NCBI GenBank assembly: GCA_009746045.1
Contig: RPFO01001237.1
Location: 1-64,000, forward strand
Origin: Mesostigma viride
Lineage: Eukaryota; Streptophyta; Mesostigmatophyceae; Mesostigmatales; Mesostigmataceae
Direction: 5' to 3'
DNA: 64,000 bases
The number at the start of each line of letters is the position of its first letter. Within the stretch, counting starts at the first letter, position 1. A program made the position numbers and the translations under genes. The notes beneath the pieces are model-generated. The model made no database searches. It was not told where the DNA came from and saw nothing but the letters and a program-made list of their open reading frames with translations. Positions 55,720-64,000 of this stretch are shown in pieces.

Positions 55720-58524
55720 TTGCCTCATGACCCCACCAAACATTGCACTAGGTGCCTTTGTAAGGGGCACCTAAAAGATGATTGCTGGAAGGGCAAACCC
55801 GACTATGGTTCTGACGTTGATGTTTGTCCTGGATGCTGGAAAACACGTCACCCCATTGCAGCAGGAGCGCGCTGCACGGCTCCCAGGCACAACAAGAACA
55901 CGCCAGGGCGCTACAACCGCGCGGGGGCGGCAGACCAGGGAGACTCCTGTAAGCTACCCTCACCATTTTTCACAAATGGTTTCCTGTTACCTTCTGTCTG
56001 CCAAGTGTTGCCTGAGTGTGATGATGTGGATTGGGAAGTGGCATATGACATGACACTGTCACACATGATGCGTGACCCCACCATAGCTTCCCTTAGTGCA
56101 GCAGCAGAAAAGGTAATCACGTATGGTGCTCTAGCAGAGCAACTGCACAAGGTTATGGGCCATGAGGCTGTGGCTGAAAGGCTAGCCAATAAAATACAAG
56201 GCCATGATCTGGAACAGATGTGCAGGCACGTACGTAAGCACTGTGAGCAATGTCAGCTATATGCTCCTAAGCCCAGAAAATGGCATGTGGCCACACCACC
56301 ACTGGCTAGAGGCAAACTGGTTGGGGATGTTATACACGTGGTGAAGGACACGGTATACTACCTAGTCATAAAGGATGCCTGGTCAAGGTTTGTGGTAGTG
56401 GAGCCCCTGCCTGGGATGGATAAAGAGCAGCTGCACAGAGCTTTACAGATAGCCTTGGCACGTTTTCACCCCATTGAAAAAGTAATGCTGGATCAGCAGT
56501 TTCTCTGCATCCAGGACAGGAATGACCTGCCCAAGATAGAAGTGTCTGGGGCTCAAGATCATGAACGTCAGGGGTTGGTAGAACGTACCATGAGAGCCAT
56601 CAGGGATGTGATAAGAAAAATGCCATCCAGGTTGGCTGACTCTGGTAGCTATGCTGACAGGGCATCTTGGGCAGCAGGGGTGACTACCCAGCTAAACGCC
56701 AAACCAATAATGTCCTCACCTTTTGGGGAAATCACCCCAACTGGCCTTCAGTCAGGCAGCTATGCTTCAGAGGTACACACTCACTACAACACACAAAGGC
56801 AGCACTTAGCCAAGTTGCTGGCAAAGAAAGACAAAAATAATGCCAGGCCTGTGTTTGAAGTGGGGGACCATGTGTTGTTTTTCAGAGAGGGTGACAGAGG
56901 AAGAGCACACTCTGCCAGATGGCACGGTCCAGCTGTAGTCACCAAAATTCATGAAGAAGGGACTGCAGTCACTATACAACATGACAGAGAGCGTGTGGTC
57001 AGCAAGCATAGACTCAAGCTTTATTACCCACCACTGGCAGACGTGTCAGGGGTAGAATTCTTGGACATGGATTCAGAGCAGGAGTCTGGTGGATTGATCT
57101 CACCCAATGAATTGGCTAAGGACGTCATTGATGCAAGCACTAGTACCACAGTAGAAGCTCCTGTGTTCCTCAGTAGTGCAGCCCCACTACAACCCAATAG
57201 TCCACCTGGGCAGGAGGACGGTGCACAGGGTGAGCAGCAGGTAGCACCTCCCTCACACCTGGAGGAGTCACAAAATAGAGCAGATCCTGTCGTTCCCAGG
57301 AAGTCATTTGCTGAGATTCTTAAGGCCTTGCACAAGGCACACAACACTAAAGCAGTTGTGGCAACAGGTACAGCACAGGTCAATGCTGTAGGGGATGCAG
57401 GTCAAGATCCTAGTATTTTGGCTGTAGACACCCAAGCACAGGTGAGTATCATCAGTGCAGCAGCTGTATCTGGTCTGAAAATGAAGGCCTCACCATGGGC
57501 TAGAGTGTCAGATTTTTCAGGCAAAACCAAAATGCAGGTCAAAGGTCAGGTGAGCATTCAAATCTTGGGTATGCCCACTCCATTTCAGGTGGTTGAGGGT
57601 TACTCAGGGAATGCCCTGTTAGGGGAACCTTTTGTATCTTACCCTGGTGTTGTCATCTCAGCTGGGAGGTTGAGTGTGGCAGGGGTAGGACAGGTGCCTC
57701 TAGATCATTTTAAAATCCCTTTGAGCCAGATTAGCACTGGGTTGGATGCTGCCATCAATGCAGTTAAGCCCAAGTACCTCCCAGGTCAGGAACCGTGTGT
57801 GGAGGACCTCATACACTCTCAAAAGCTACACCCTTCAGCGTTTGGGCTTGGTAGATGGGATGTTGCATCCATGTCTCCCCTGTCCTATGATGATATTGTA
57901 CGGGACTGCCAGACGCAGATTGGGTTTCTTAAGTGGCTGGAGGCTTTTACCAAAGCCAGGGAGGAGTGGGTTGTTCCAGATGCACGTAGTCCCACACACA
58001 CACCACCTGTGACTCCTCTTGATGCTATGCCAGCTGGAGCCAAGAAGCTAAGGTTAAAGTTTGTGTGCAAGCATAAACCTCAGGCTGATGGGGGACCACC
58101 CATTTTCCATGCTAGGCCATGTGTCACTGAGTTCAGGGGCTCTACAGAGCTGACAGAGGCTGAGCTTTATACTCCTGGTATTCAGCAAACGTCTCTCAAG
58201 GTGTTGCTTTCCTTGTTTTTGCATCAGCTTAATACAGGGAAGGATTATGTGTGTAAAGCCACAGATATCAAAAGAGCCTTTCTAAAGGGGGACCCTGCCA
58301 TAGCACAGCAGGTCTGGAGAGGTCAGGTATACGTGGTGAATACTCCTAAGGTGTGGCACAGGGATATTGTTCAACCCTTGTTGAGGCCAAACCTGGGGGT
58401 TGAAGGGTTGCAGTCAGCTCCAAAAATTTTTAGGCTGTCTGCACAGGAGGTATTCATGAAGCTAGGGGCCACCTATGATGACATTGACCCTTGCTGTTTG
58501 TCATCCCACACCCTGATGGAATGA
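55720..58524 (+). CDS. Retrotransposon pol: zinc knuckle, integrase, protease, RT start
   Basis: The frame opens with HCTRCLCKGHLKDDC, a CCHC knuckle (C-x2-C-x4-H-x4-C). Integrase follows: HKVMGHEAV…HCEQC (HHCC), GDVIHVVKDTVYYLVIKDAW, EKVMLDQQFLC…GLVERTMR (DDE, D-x29-E by count) and a C-terminal HARWHGPAVV-like core (about 56100-57040). A retropepsin-like domain comes after it: LAVDTQAQVSI (D-T-Q in place of D-T/S-G) and NALLGEPFV at about 57410-57660. RT begins with FHARPCVTEF and VCKATDIKRAFLKGDP. No ATG is near the frame start. Confidence 0.75.
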   Translation: MPHDPTKHCTRCLCKGHLKDDCWKGKPDYGSDVDVCPGCWKTRHPIAAGARCTAPRHNKNTPGRYNRAGAADQGDSCKLPSPFFTNGFLLPSVCQVLPECDDVDWEVAYDMTLSHMMRDPTIASLSAAAEKVITYGALAEQLHKVMGHEAVAERLANKIQGHDLEQMCRHVRKHCEQCQLYAPKPRKWHVATPPLARGKLVGDVIHVVKDTVYYLVIKDAWSRFVVVEPLPGMDKEQLHRALQIALARFHPIEKVMLDQQFLCIQDRNDLPKIEVSGAQDHERQGLVERTMRAIRDVIRKMPSRLADSGSYADRASWAAGVTTQLNAKPIMSSPFGEITPTGLQSGSYASEVHTHYNTQRQHLAKLLAKKDKNNARPVFEVGDHVLFFREGDRGRAHSARWHGPAVVTKIHEEGTAVTIQHDRERVVSKHRLKLYYPPLADVSGVEFLDMDSEQESGGLISPNELAKDVIDASTSTTVEAPVFLSSAAPLQPNSPPGQEDGAQGEQQVAPPSHLEESQNRADPVVPRKSFAEILKALHKAHNTKAVVATGTAQVNAVGDAGQDPSILAVDTQAQVSIISAAAVSGLKMKASPWARVSDFSGKTKMQVKGQVSIQILGMPTPFQVVEGYSGNALLGEPFVSYPGVVISAGRLSVAGVGQVPLDHFKIPLSQISTGLDAAINAVKPKYLPGQEPCVEDLIHSQKLHPSAFGLGRWDVASMSPLSYDDIVRDCQTQIGFLKWLEAFTKAREEWVVPDARSPTHTPPVTPLDAMPAGAKKLRLKFVCKHKPQADGGPPIFHARPCVTEFRGSTELTEAELYTPGIQQTSLKVLLSLFLHQLNTGKDYVCKATDIKRAFLKGDPAIAQQVWRGQVYVVNTPKVWHRDIVQPLLRPNLGVEGLQSAPKIFRLSAQEVFMKLGATYDDIDPCCLSSHTLME

Positions 58525-59450
58525 TGATGTTTGTCTGGCATGGGGATGATCAGTTAATCTCAGGTCCTAGAGCTGCAGTGGATGCTTTCATAGCTCAGGT
58601 GTCTGCCAGTTTTGAGATTGGCAAGCAGCTAGAGCTGGGCAAGGAGCCAGTCAAGTTCTGTGGCATGATGCTTGAGTTGCTGCAGCAGCAGGGCAGCTGG
58701 GTTTGTTCCATGCAGGCCTCTGCTGAATACATTAAGTCTTGTCTGGATGTCCTGCCTGTTCACATCACCCCTGACATGTGCCCTACCATTAGAGGCAAGC
58801 TTGGTTGGCTATGTGCTACATGTGCACCCCACCTGGCTTTTGTGAGCAGGGTAGATGATGAGGTACTACAGGAGGTAGGAGCACGGGCAATCAAGCAGTT
58901 GTTGCATGATGGTCCACCTTTGATGCTTCACTCACTGGACCTGTTTACTCCCATTCACATCACGTGCATGATGGATAGTTCAATGGAGTCCAGGGTAGTT
59001 ACCAAGGTTCAAGCCAGAGAGGCTGGATTGTTTTTCCTGCATAACCAAGGTGGGAAGAAGTCACTAGTCTCCTGGTTCAGTAGATTGCACAAGAGGAAAG
59101 CTGTGAGTAGCAATGTAGCTGAATGCAGGGCTGTGGTATCTTCTGTCTTGCATGCAAGGTATCTCAATCACTTGCTGGTCTGGCTTCAACACCAGGCTGG
59201 TAGCTCTGCAGGAGTGAAAGCACATTTGCTGACTGACTCTCAATCTATCATCTCTTTCCTTGCCAATCCTTTGGCTGTACACTCGGACCTGGATTGGATT
59301 GTGCTAAAACAGGAATGCAAGTACCTGGAGTCTAAAGCCCACGTCAGGGACAAAGACAATGCTGCAGATGCACTGACCAAGGTGCCACAAGCAGCAGGAC
59401 CACAATACCAGGTCTTGTATGGGTTGATGAACCCTGGTTACACAGTCTGA
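58491..59450 (+). CDS. Retrotransposon RT C-terminus and RNase H
   Basis: The frame continues RT after a one-base change near 58490: LFVIPHPDGMMMFVWHGDDQ carries the catalytic DD of motif C. Then FEIGKQLELGKEPVKFCGMM. RNase H follows: ITCMMDSSMESRV, AVSSNVAECRAVVSSVLHAR and HLLTDSQSIISFLANP (Asp-Glu-Asp), and DKDNAADALTKVP near the end. The frame break suggests that this copy cannot make full-length pol, unless it is an assembly error. Confidence 0.75.
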   Translation: MLFVIPHPDGMMMFVWHGDDQLISGPRAAVDAFIAQVSASFEIGKQLELGKEPVKFCGMMLELLQQQGSWVCSMQASAEYIKSCLDVLPVHITPDMCPTIRGKLGWLCATCAPHLAFVSRVDDEVLQEVGARAIKQLLHDGPPLMLHSLDLFTPIHITCMMDSSMESRVVTKVQAREAGLFFLHNQGGKKSLVSWFSRLHKRKAVSSNVAECRAVVSSVLHARYLNHLLVWLQHQAGSSAGVKAHLLTDSQSIISFLANPLAVHSDLDWIVLKQECKYLESKAHVRDKDNAADALTKVPQAAGPQYQVLYGLMNPGYTV

Positions 59451-59879
59451 AGTGACTGGCACATTGTACATGTTAGCCCATGACCCCCTGCCTAATACTG
59501 CAGCTGAAAGGCTGCAGTGGCAGCTGGGTAGTTTTCTGACAGTGAGAAGCACTGGTCTAGAAAGTTGGGACATGATGAATGTGTTATTTATTGAATAAAA
59601 TTTTGTGAGACACTTGTTTGGATGACCATGACATGCTGGGGCCTGGAGCACCCATCTCACTCAGTTAAGAAACCATGCTTGAGACATGGGGCCTTTTTAA
59701 TGCATCTCTTGTACATGTGTGAGGTGACCTTTGGGTCCTAGTAGGTTATCTGACAGTTTTTTTAAGGCATTGGGAACGGCTGCGTCCATTTGATGGCTAT
59801 GTGTGTTTCTGTTGAAACCCAAAGAAGTTAGTCTAGTGAAGGGAGTTAGTCTAAGTCTCCCGCCTGTAGCCTAAGTGGA
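59451..59879. other. Retrotransposon 3' non-coding region
   Basis: After the RNase H stop come ATTTATTGAATAAAATTTTG (poly-A-signal-like, about 59590) and a purine-rich GTGAAGGGAG at about 59836, which could be a polypurine tract. No LTR with TG…CA ends was recognised. Confidence 0.4.
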
Positions 59880-60125
59880 CACGTGCCAGCACCGCCGGCG
59901 CCCAATTGGGTACTGGGACGGTGCTGGACTAGTGCAGTCGTGGCATGGACACGTGGCTAGACTCAGTATGTGATGAGCCGGTACCTCAGTACCGGGACTG
60001 TAGTTGTCATGTTAGGACTGACTAGATCAGGTTGTAACTGATAGGCTAGTCCGTCCAGGATCAGTAAGTTAGGCTTAACTTACGCAAAGTCTGGTCAGCC
60101 GCAATTGACGGCTGACCAGCAGTAT
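59880..60125 (+). repeat. Second hairpin array
   Basis: Hairpins: CCAGCACCG/CGGTGCTGG (59886-59927), CCGGTAC/GTACCGG (59979-59996), GTAAGTT/AACTTAC (60064-60083) and CTGGTCAGCCG/CGGCTGACCAG (60091-60119, 11 bp perfect). The style matches the array at 52851-53063, including an AATT loop in the last hairpin of each. It precedes an ORF at 60181, as the first array precedes the KilA-N-like gene. Confidence 0.55.
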
Positions 60126-60180
60126 ATGTGCCATTCTATCCTAATGCCAAGGTGTCTCGTCGTTCACACACACACGCCAT

Positions 60181-60765
60181 TTGGCAGTGCCCAAGCATTC
60201 CAAGCTCAGTGTGTCCATAACTACCACCTCCACCACCTCCGCCGTCGCCGCCCAGCTCCAGCGGCAGACGCTTGACCTCTGCGAGGAGGCCGAGCTCGCC
60301 AAGCGCAGCCTCAACGCCATACTCAAGAACTTTGACATGGAAGAAGGTGAGAATTCCGAGAAGCTTGCACGTGCGTTTGAGAGCAAAATCCTTGCACGCA
60401 TGGGCCTTCTGGGTGAGATTAAGCTGACCGCCCACCGCCTCTCCCGCTCGCGGGGTAAGGCAGGGGCGCCTCCGCTTCTTCTCATCTTTGAGAGCCCATC
60501 GGACAAGATTTCGTTTCTCAGACGCCGCAAGCGGCTCGAGCATACTCCCTTCACCGTGGACGACGACTTGACCGTGGCGCAGCAACAACGGCGACGGGAG
60601 CCAATAATGGCCGACCTACCTACAGCTCCGGCAGACCAAGGCGGGCCAGCCGGTGTACTGGAATTAAGCCGGGGGCGGCCATCTACGTCGGCCACAAGCC
60701 CTGGCATGCGACCCCCTCGAACACCGCGGCCCTGGCCAGCGACTCGGCCAGACGCCCCAGCCTAG
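60181..60765 (+). CDS. Retroelement ORF1-like helical protein
   Basis: The frame has no ATG at its left end; the nearest in-frame ATG begins MEEGENSEKLARAFESKILA. It contains RQTLDLCEEAELAKRSLNAI and LLLIFESPSDKISFLRRRKR, then PFTVDDDLTVAQQQRRREPI. 'F.S…K..FL..+K.L…T.+DDLT..Q..RR' resembles the C-terminal region of LINE ORF1-like proteins. The relation to the copia element is unclear. The tail is Pro-rich. Confidence 0.4.
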   Translation: MAVPKHSKLSVSITTTSTTSAVAAQLQRQTLDLCEEAELAKRSLNAILKNFDMEEGENSEKLARAFESKILARMGLLGEIKLTAHRLSRSRGKAGAPPLLLIFESPSDKISFLRRRKRLEHTPFTVDDDLTVAQQQRRREPIMADLPTAPADQGGPAGVLELSRGRPSTSATSPGMRPPRTPRPWPATRPDAPA

Positions 60766-62860
60766 GGGAATACAGCAGCAGTAGTGTAGTAGGATAGTAG
60801 TTAGACCGTGGCCTTGTACATGCCCGCCTACTACAGGCACTAACTATACCAGCTGAGGCCTAGCATTTTTAGTCATGTACAAGTGTGCCCATGATGAGCC
60901 ACACCCCAGATGATGCCTAGCTTTATTTCATTATGCAGTGCCCACGCAGGGAGTCACTCTCTGCTGAGAAGCCATGCCCTAGCTCTTGTATAGCCATGAT
61001 GATCTATAATTCCCCACCTATGACGGGCTCCCCTTAGCTGGGTGTTGCCCGAGACTCTGGACCTGGTGCCGGTGCCCTAGTGCATGCCTAGAGCAAGTGT
61101 TGTTTACATGCATTCCCAGCCTTGCAGGAAGTAGCTTAGAATGTATTATACAGGCCATATGCCCCTTCTCAACCTTGGGCTATGTGCTACAGATACTCCC
61201 AACGGAGTTATGTTCCTAATTAATTAATTAATGGTTAGCTAATGGGGTTTTTAAAGGCACGGTAAAACCAGTCCTGAAAAGCTATCAGCCCAGTTCTCTC
61301 GTGTGTAGATTCAATCTTTGCTTTCTCGACATTTTGTTCGGACGTGTAGTGCATTATCACTGGATTCAAGCATAACGATTGGTAGGCAACGATGTTGATG
61401 TACGTGAAGCCTCTGCTCTATGACGGGAAGGCATCCGTGGCGTTGCTGCAATTGGAATCAGGCCAGTGGCCATGTTCGGCACCGTGCACACGGAAATAAG
61501 GCGCCGTCACGTTAGATAGCACTGCTGAGGACGAGCTGCGCCTGCCTGCCCATATTTACCGAGTTTGTCTCGCATCGCACTGCACTATTGCTGGCCAGAC
61601 TTTGCTGCCTTTATGCCCGACAGACTGGTTCACGAACCGCTTTAATTTGCTGCGTGCGTGGCTCCTGCCCTTCCATGGCGATGTTTGCAATTTCCCACTT
61701 TTTCGTTGTGATTGTTGGCACATACTACATAGCCATGCTTATGACATACTGCATGAAGGTCGCAAAGTTAGGTATAGTTTCTTTGCGGGTATTTCCTCGT
61801 AAATGGTGGGAGAGCGATCGCAGCAATGGTGCTCACCACTAGACACTCCCGGCCAGTAATTAGGCTCAAAACACACGCCCTGATCAAGCAAGCTGTTTCC
61901 GGCCCCACCGTCTAGGTCATCTAGTCGATCGCTCTACACGCAAGCCAGCCATAATTTCAATGCACAAGGCTACAAATTTCCATCCCCATTCATATTCATC
62001 ATTCTGAACGACTCGAACACGCGGACAAGATAACGGCAGGCTCGAGCTACCATGGTTCGGATTCTCCCGATTTCTGGCCTGCGCTGGTTGTCTCCTTGAT
62101 AGTTTCTATTTGTAAATCCTGCATGACGTTCTTGCTTCATGTGCACACGGTTCCTTGCAATGAAGGCCCTGGCCAAAGCTCGTTGCTTGCCAAAGCGGCT
62201 TCTTGTGTCGACAGCGTTTCTGGGCGCATGAAAGAGACGTTCCCAGGCATTGTAAGATTTCCAACCACAATCTTGTCCTGTAACCATGGAATTCATCCCA
62301 TTTGCGTTATGAAGCTGGCAGCTTGTGAGCCTGCAACCATTACTTGCAGTTTGGCATACAACAAGTAGGCTCCTTTAATTTAGGCTGCTTTCTCGCTTAT
62401 TTTTCTTGATGCTATAGTAGGCAAGATTGGACTTTACACTAACTTGAGTCCCACCCGCATCCAGCCCCCCAGCCCCAATCATCCATCCACTCCGTCCCTA
62501 CCCACCCAATTATACGGCACCGTCTTCCCGCCCACTCTTGAGCTAATCAGGTTAACGGCCCCCAGCCCAAGACACAGGCAAATGCCCATGTAGCCACGCA
62601 TGTGCGCGTGCAAAGAGACCCTCAACTAGCTACGCTGCGTAAACGTGCCACATGTGGGGACATAATAGGTGCATGGGCGCAGGTGCACATGCAGGCCCGG
62701 CCGCAGGCATGCTCACAAGCAAGCAGGCAGGCAGGCTGACAGATGGGTGGGCAGGTAGTAGGCAGGTGGCAGACATGCAGGCAGGTAGGCGGGAGGATGG
62801 GCAGAACGTTGGGTGGACGGCGAGTAAGAAGGTCGTTGGGTCCAAGCAACCAGTTTATTG
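60766..62860. other. Non-coding host-like DNA
   Basis: No credible gene. Features seen are AT-rich (TTAATTAATTAATGG, about 61215), many stop codons in all frames, GGCAGGCAGGCA repeats near 62720-62800, and a segment (62051-62097) almost the same as one inside the TA transposon (43768-43810). Confidence 0.5.
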
Positions 62861-62869
62861 GTGATGGAT

Positions 62870-63640
62870 TAATGTGTGTGGCGCATGTGTGCAAGTCTGC
62901 CTGTGTTTGTGTGCGTTTGTATGCCCATGTGCACGTGTGCTCGTGGGTGTGTGCACATTTGTGTGCATGTGTGTGTTAGTGTGTGCGCATGCGTTACTGT
63001 GCATGAGTGCACGTGGGTGTGTGCACATTTGTGTGCATGTGTGTGATATTGTGTGCATATATGTGTATGTCACAGTGTGCATGTGTGTATGTGTGTATAT
63101 GTGCATGTGTGCATGTGTGCAGGTGTGCATGTGTGCAGGTGTGCATGTGTGCAGGTGTGCAGGTGTGCAGGTGTGCATGTGTGCATGTGTGCATGTGTGC
63201 ATGTGTGCATGTGTGCATGTGTGCATGTGTGCATGTGTGCATGTGTGCATGTGTGCGTGTGTGCATGTGTGCGTGTGTGCATGTGCGCGTGTGTGCATGT
63301 GTGCGTGTGTGCATGTGTGCGTGTGTGCATGTGTGCGTGTGTGCATGTGTGCGTGTGTGCATGTGTGCGTGTGTGCATGTGTGCGTGTGTGCATGTGTGC
63401 GTGTGTGCATGTGTGCGTGTGTGCATGTGTGCGTGTGTGCATGTGTGCGTGTGTGCATGTGTGCGTGTGTGCATGTGTGCGTGTGTGCATGTGTGCGTGT
63501 GTGCATGTGTGCATGTGTGCATGTGTGCATGTGTGCGTGTGTGCATGTGTGCATGTGTGCATGTGTGCATGTGTGCATGTGTGCATGTGTGCATGTGTGC
63601 ATGTGTGCATGTGTATGTATGTGGGCGTGTGTGTGTGCGG
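62870..63640 (+). repeat. Long GTGTGCAT/GTGTGCGT microsatellite
   Basis: About 770 bp of alternating GTGTGCATGTGTGC and GTGTGCGTGTGTGC units, regular from about 63100 to 63610. Open frames on both strands (CVHVCMCACV and THAHMHTC repeats) are artefacts. Typical of eukaryotic host DNA rather than giant-virus genes. Confidence 0.9.
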
Positions 63641-64000
63641 GGGCTTAGGAAGGATAGGGAAAAGAAATAGTGAAAAATGCAAAGCATGGGGTGGTTAAAT
63701 GTTTCACCTCGCGGCAAAAGTCATTGTGCAGGCCGCGGGTATTGACAAGCAGCTGTGGGCACGGTTGCAGCAAGTGAGTACACGCCAAGGGCCTACACGG
63801 TTCATGCACTAGCACACAGCCAGTCAGTTGAGTGGGACGAACCATCTGCACATATCACTGGGGTTCATCAATTCTGCACATTACCGGCTTGGGTTCATCA
63901 ACTGAATTCTGCACCTTACACTTGCATGGCTCATGGTTTCAATCGCTGCTCAATCGACAGAAAATACACAGGCCATCAACATTCAGATATGTTAATCCTG
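63641..64000. other. Non-coding end of window
   Basis: No gene or repeat of note; a direct repeat GGGTTCATCAA(TTCTGCAC) occurs twice at about 63860-63915. Confidence 0.4.

Larger units (their letters stand above)
54459..59450 (+). mobile_element. Copia-type LTR retrotransposon, LTRs not found
   Basis: Three ORFs in one direction give gag-like, zinc knuckle, integrase, protease, RT and RNase H. RT motifs DIKRAFLKG and WHGDDQLIS, and the RNase H region ending DKDNAADALTK, place it in the Ty1/copia group. The integrase lies before the protease, contrary to the usual gag-PR-IN-RT-RH order. RT is broken by a frameshift near 58490. Neither LTR was recognised, so the outer limits are ORF-based. Coding is CpG-poor, unlike viral genes. 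Confidence 0.75.

Noticed and set aside
54170-60130. LTR pair for the retrotransposon
   Set aside because: I compared 54.17-54.46 kb and 59.45-60.13 kb by eye and found no direct repeat; a computed self-alignment is needed.
62855-63682. Long open frames on both strands with CVHVCMCAC or THAHMHTC repeats
   Set aside because: They are six-frame readings of a GTGTGCAT microsatellite; every frame is open because the repeat lacks stops.

Overview
The window reads as an endogenous giant virus (Nucleocytoviricota) locus inside a eukaryotic, probably green-algal, genome. The evidence for the virus is a dense, GC-rich block of mostly intronless genes on both strands (about 1-54.2 kb). It holds recognisable NCLDV-type genes: a D5-like primase/SF3 helicase, a poxvirus A22-like RuvC resolvase, a YqaJ-type exonuclease, a VLTF2-like late transcription factor, an OTU protease, MSV199/BRO-type proteins and several families seen mainly in giant viruses. 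The evidence for a eukaryotic host is TE and spacer DNA of different composition. It includes a TA-flanked DNA transposon, an LTR retrotransposon, intron-like splice signals and long microsatellites. The host lineage is an inference; no host housekeeping gene is visible.

Layout. 0-8.5 kb: nuclease, BRO-like, minor-capsid-like, resolvase and YqaJ genes, a tRNA-Ile(UAU), and a patch of shuffled gene fragments. 8.5-17.3 kb: a minus-strand block of very long fibre/adhesin-like proteins with bacterial-type Ig repeats and lectin-like modules. 17.3-19.7 kb: small conserved genes and a tandem pair of Cys/His-cluster proteins. 19.8-26.5 kb: the D5 helicase, an F-box-like protein and a RING/TRAF protein. 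26.9-34.8 kb: putative structural genes, a DNA-binding-like protein, an HNH nuclease, an AT-hook protein and VLTF2. 34.85-38.7 kb: OTU protease, cysteine desulfurase and a second tandem Cys/His pair. 39.2-44.5 kb: a 5.37-kb TIR transposon that splits one viral gene at a TA. 44.5-52.1 kb: SNase, HNH and SET genes and unknowns, with a second stretch of host/TE-like DNA at about 47.75-49.6 kb. 53.1-54.2 kb: a KilA-N-like coiled-coil gene, the last virus-like gene. 54.2-64 kb: a copia-type retrotransposon with a frameshifted RT, another retroelement-like ORF, then non-coding DNA with a long GTGTGCAT-type microsatellite.

Functionally the viral genes form four groups: DNA replication and processing (D5, resolvase, YqaJ, VSR-like nuclease, SNase, two HNH proteins), virion and host attachment (fibre block, minor-capsid-like and AT-hook proteins), late transcription (VLTF2), and control of host ubiquitin or chromatin (F-box, RING/TRAF, OTU, SET). 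No major capsid protein, packaging ATPase, DNA polymerase or RNA polymerase subunit was recognised here, so this is only part of a viral genome.

About a third of the virus-like genes need one or more single-base frame changes to read through, and two are interrupted by inserted elements. This fits a decaying integrated copy, although homopolymer sequencing errors could explain part of the frameshifts. All functional names come from reading motifs by eye; no database search was possible.
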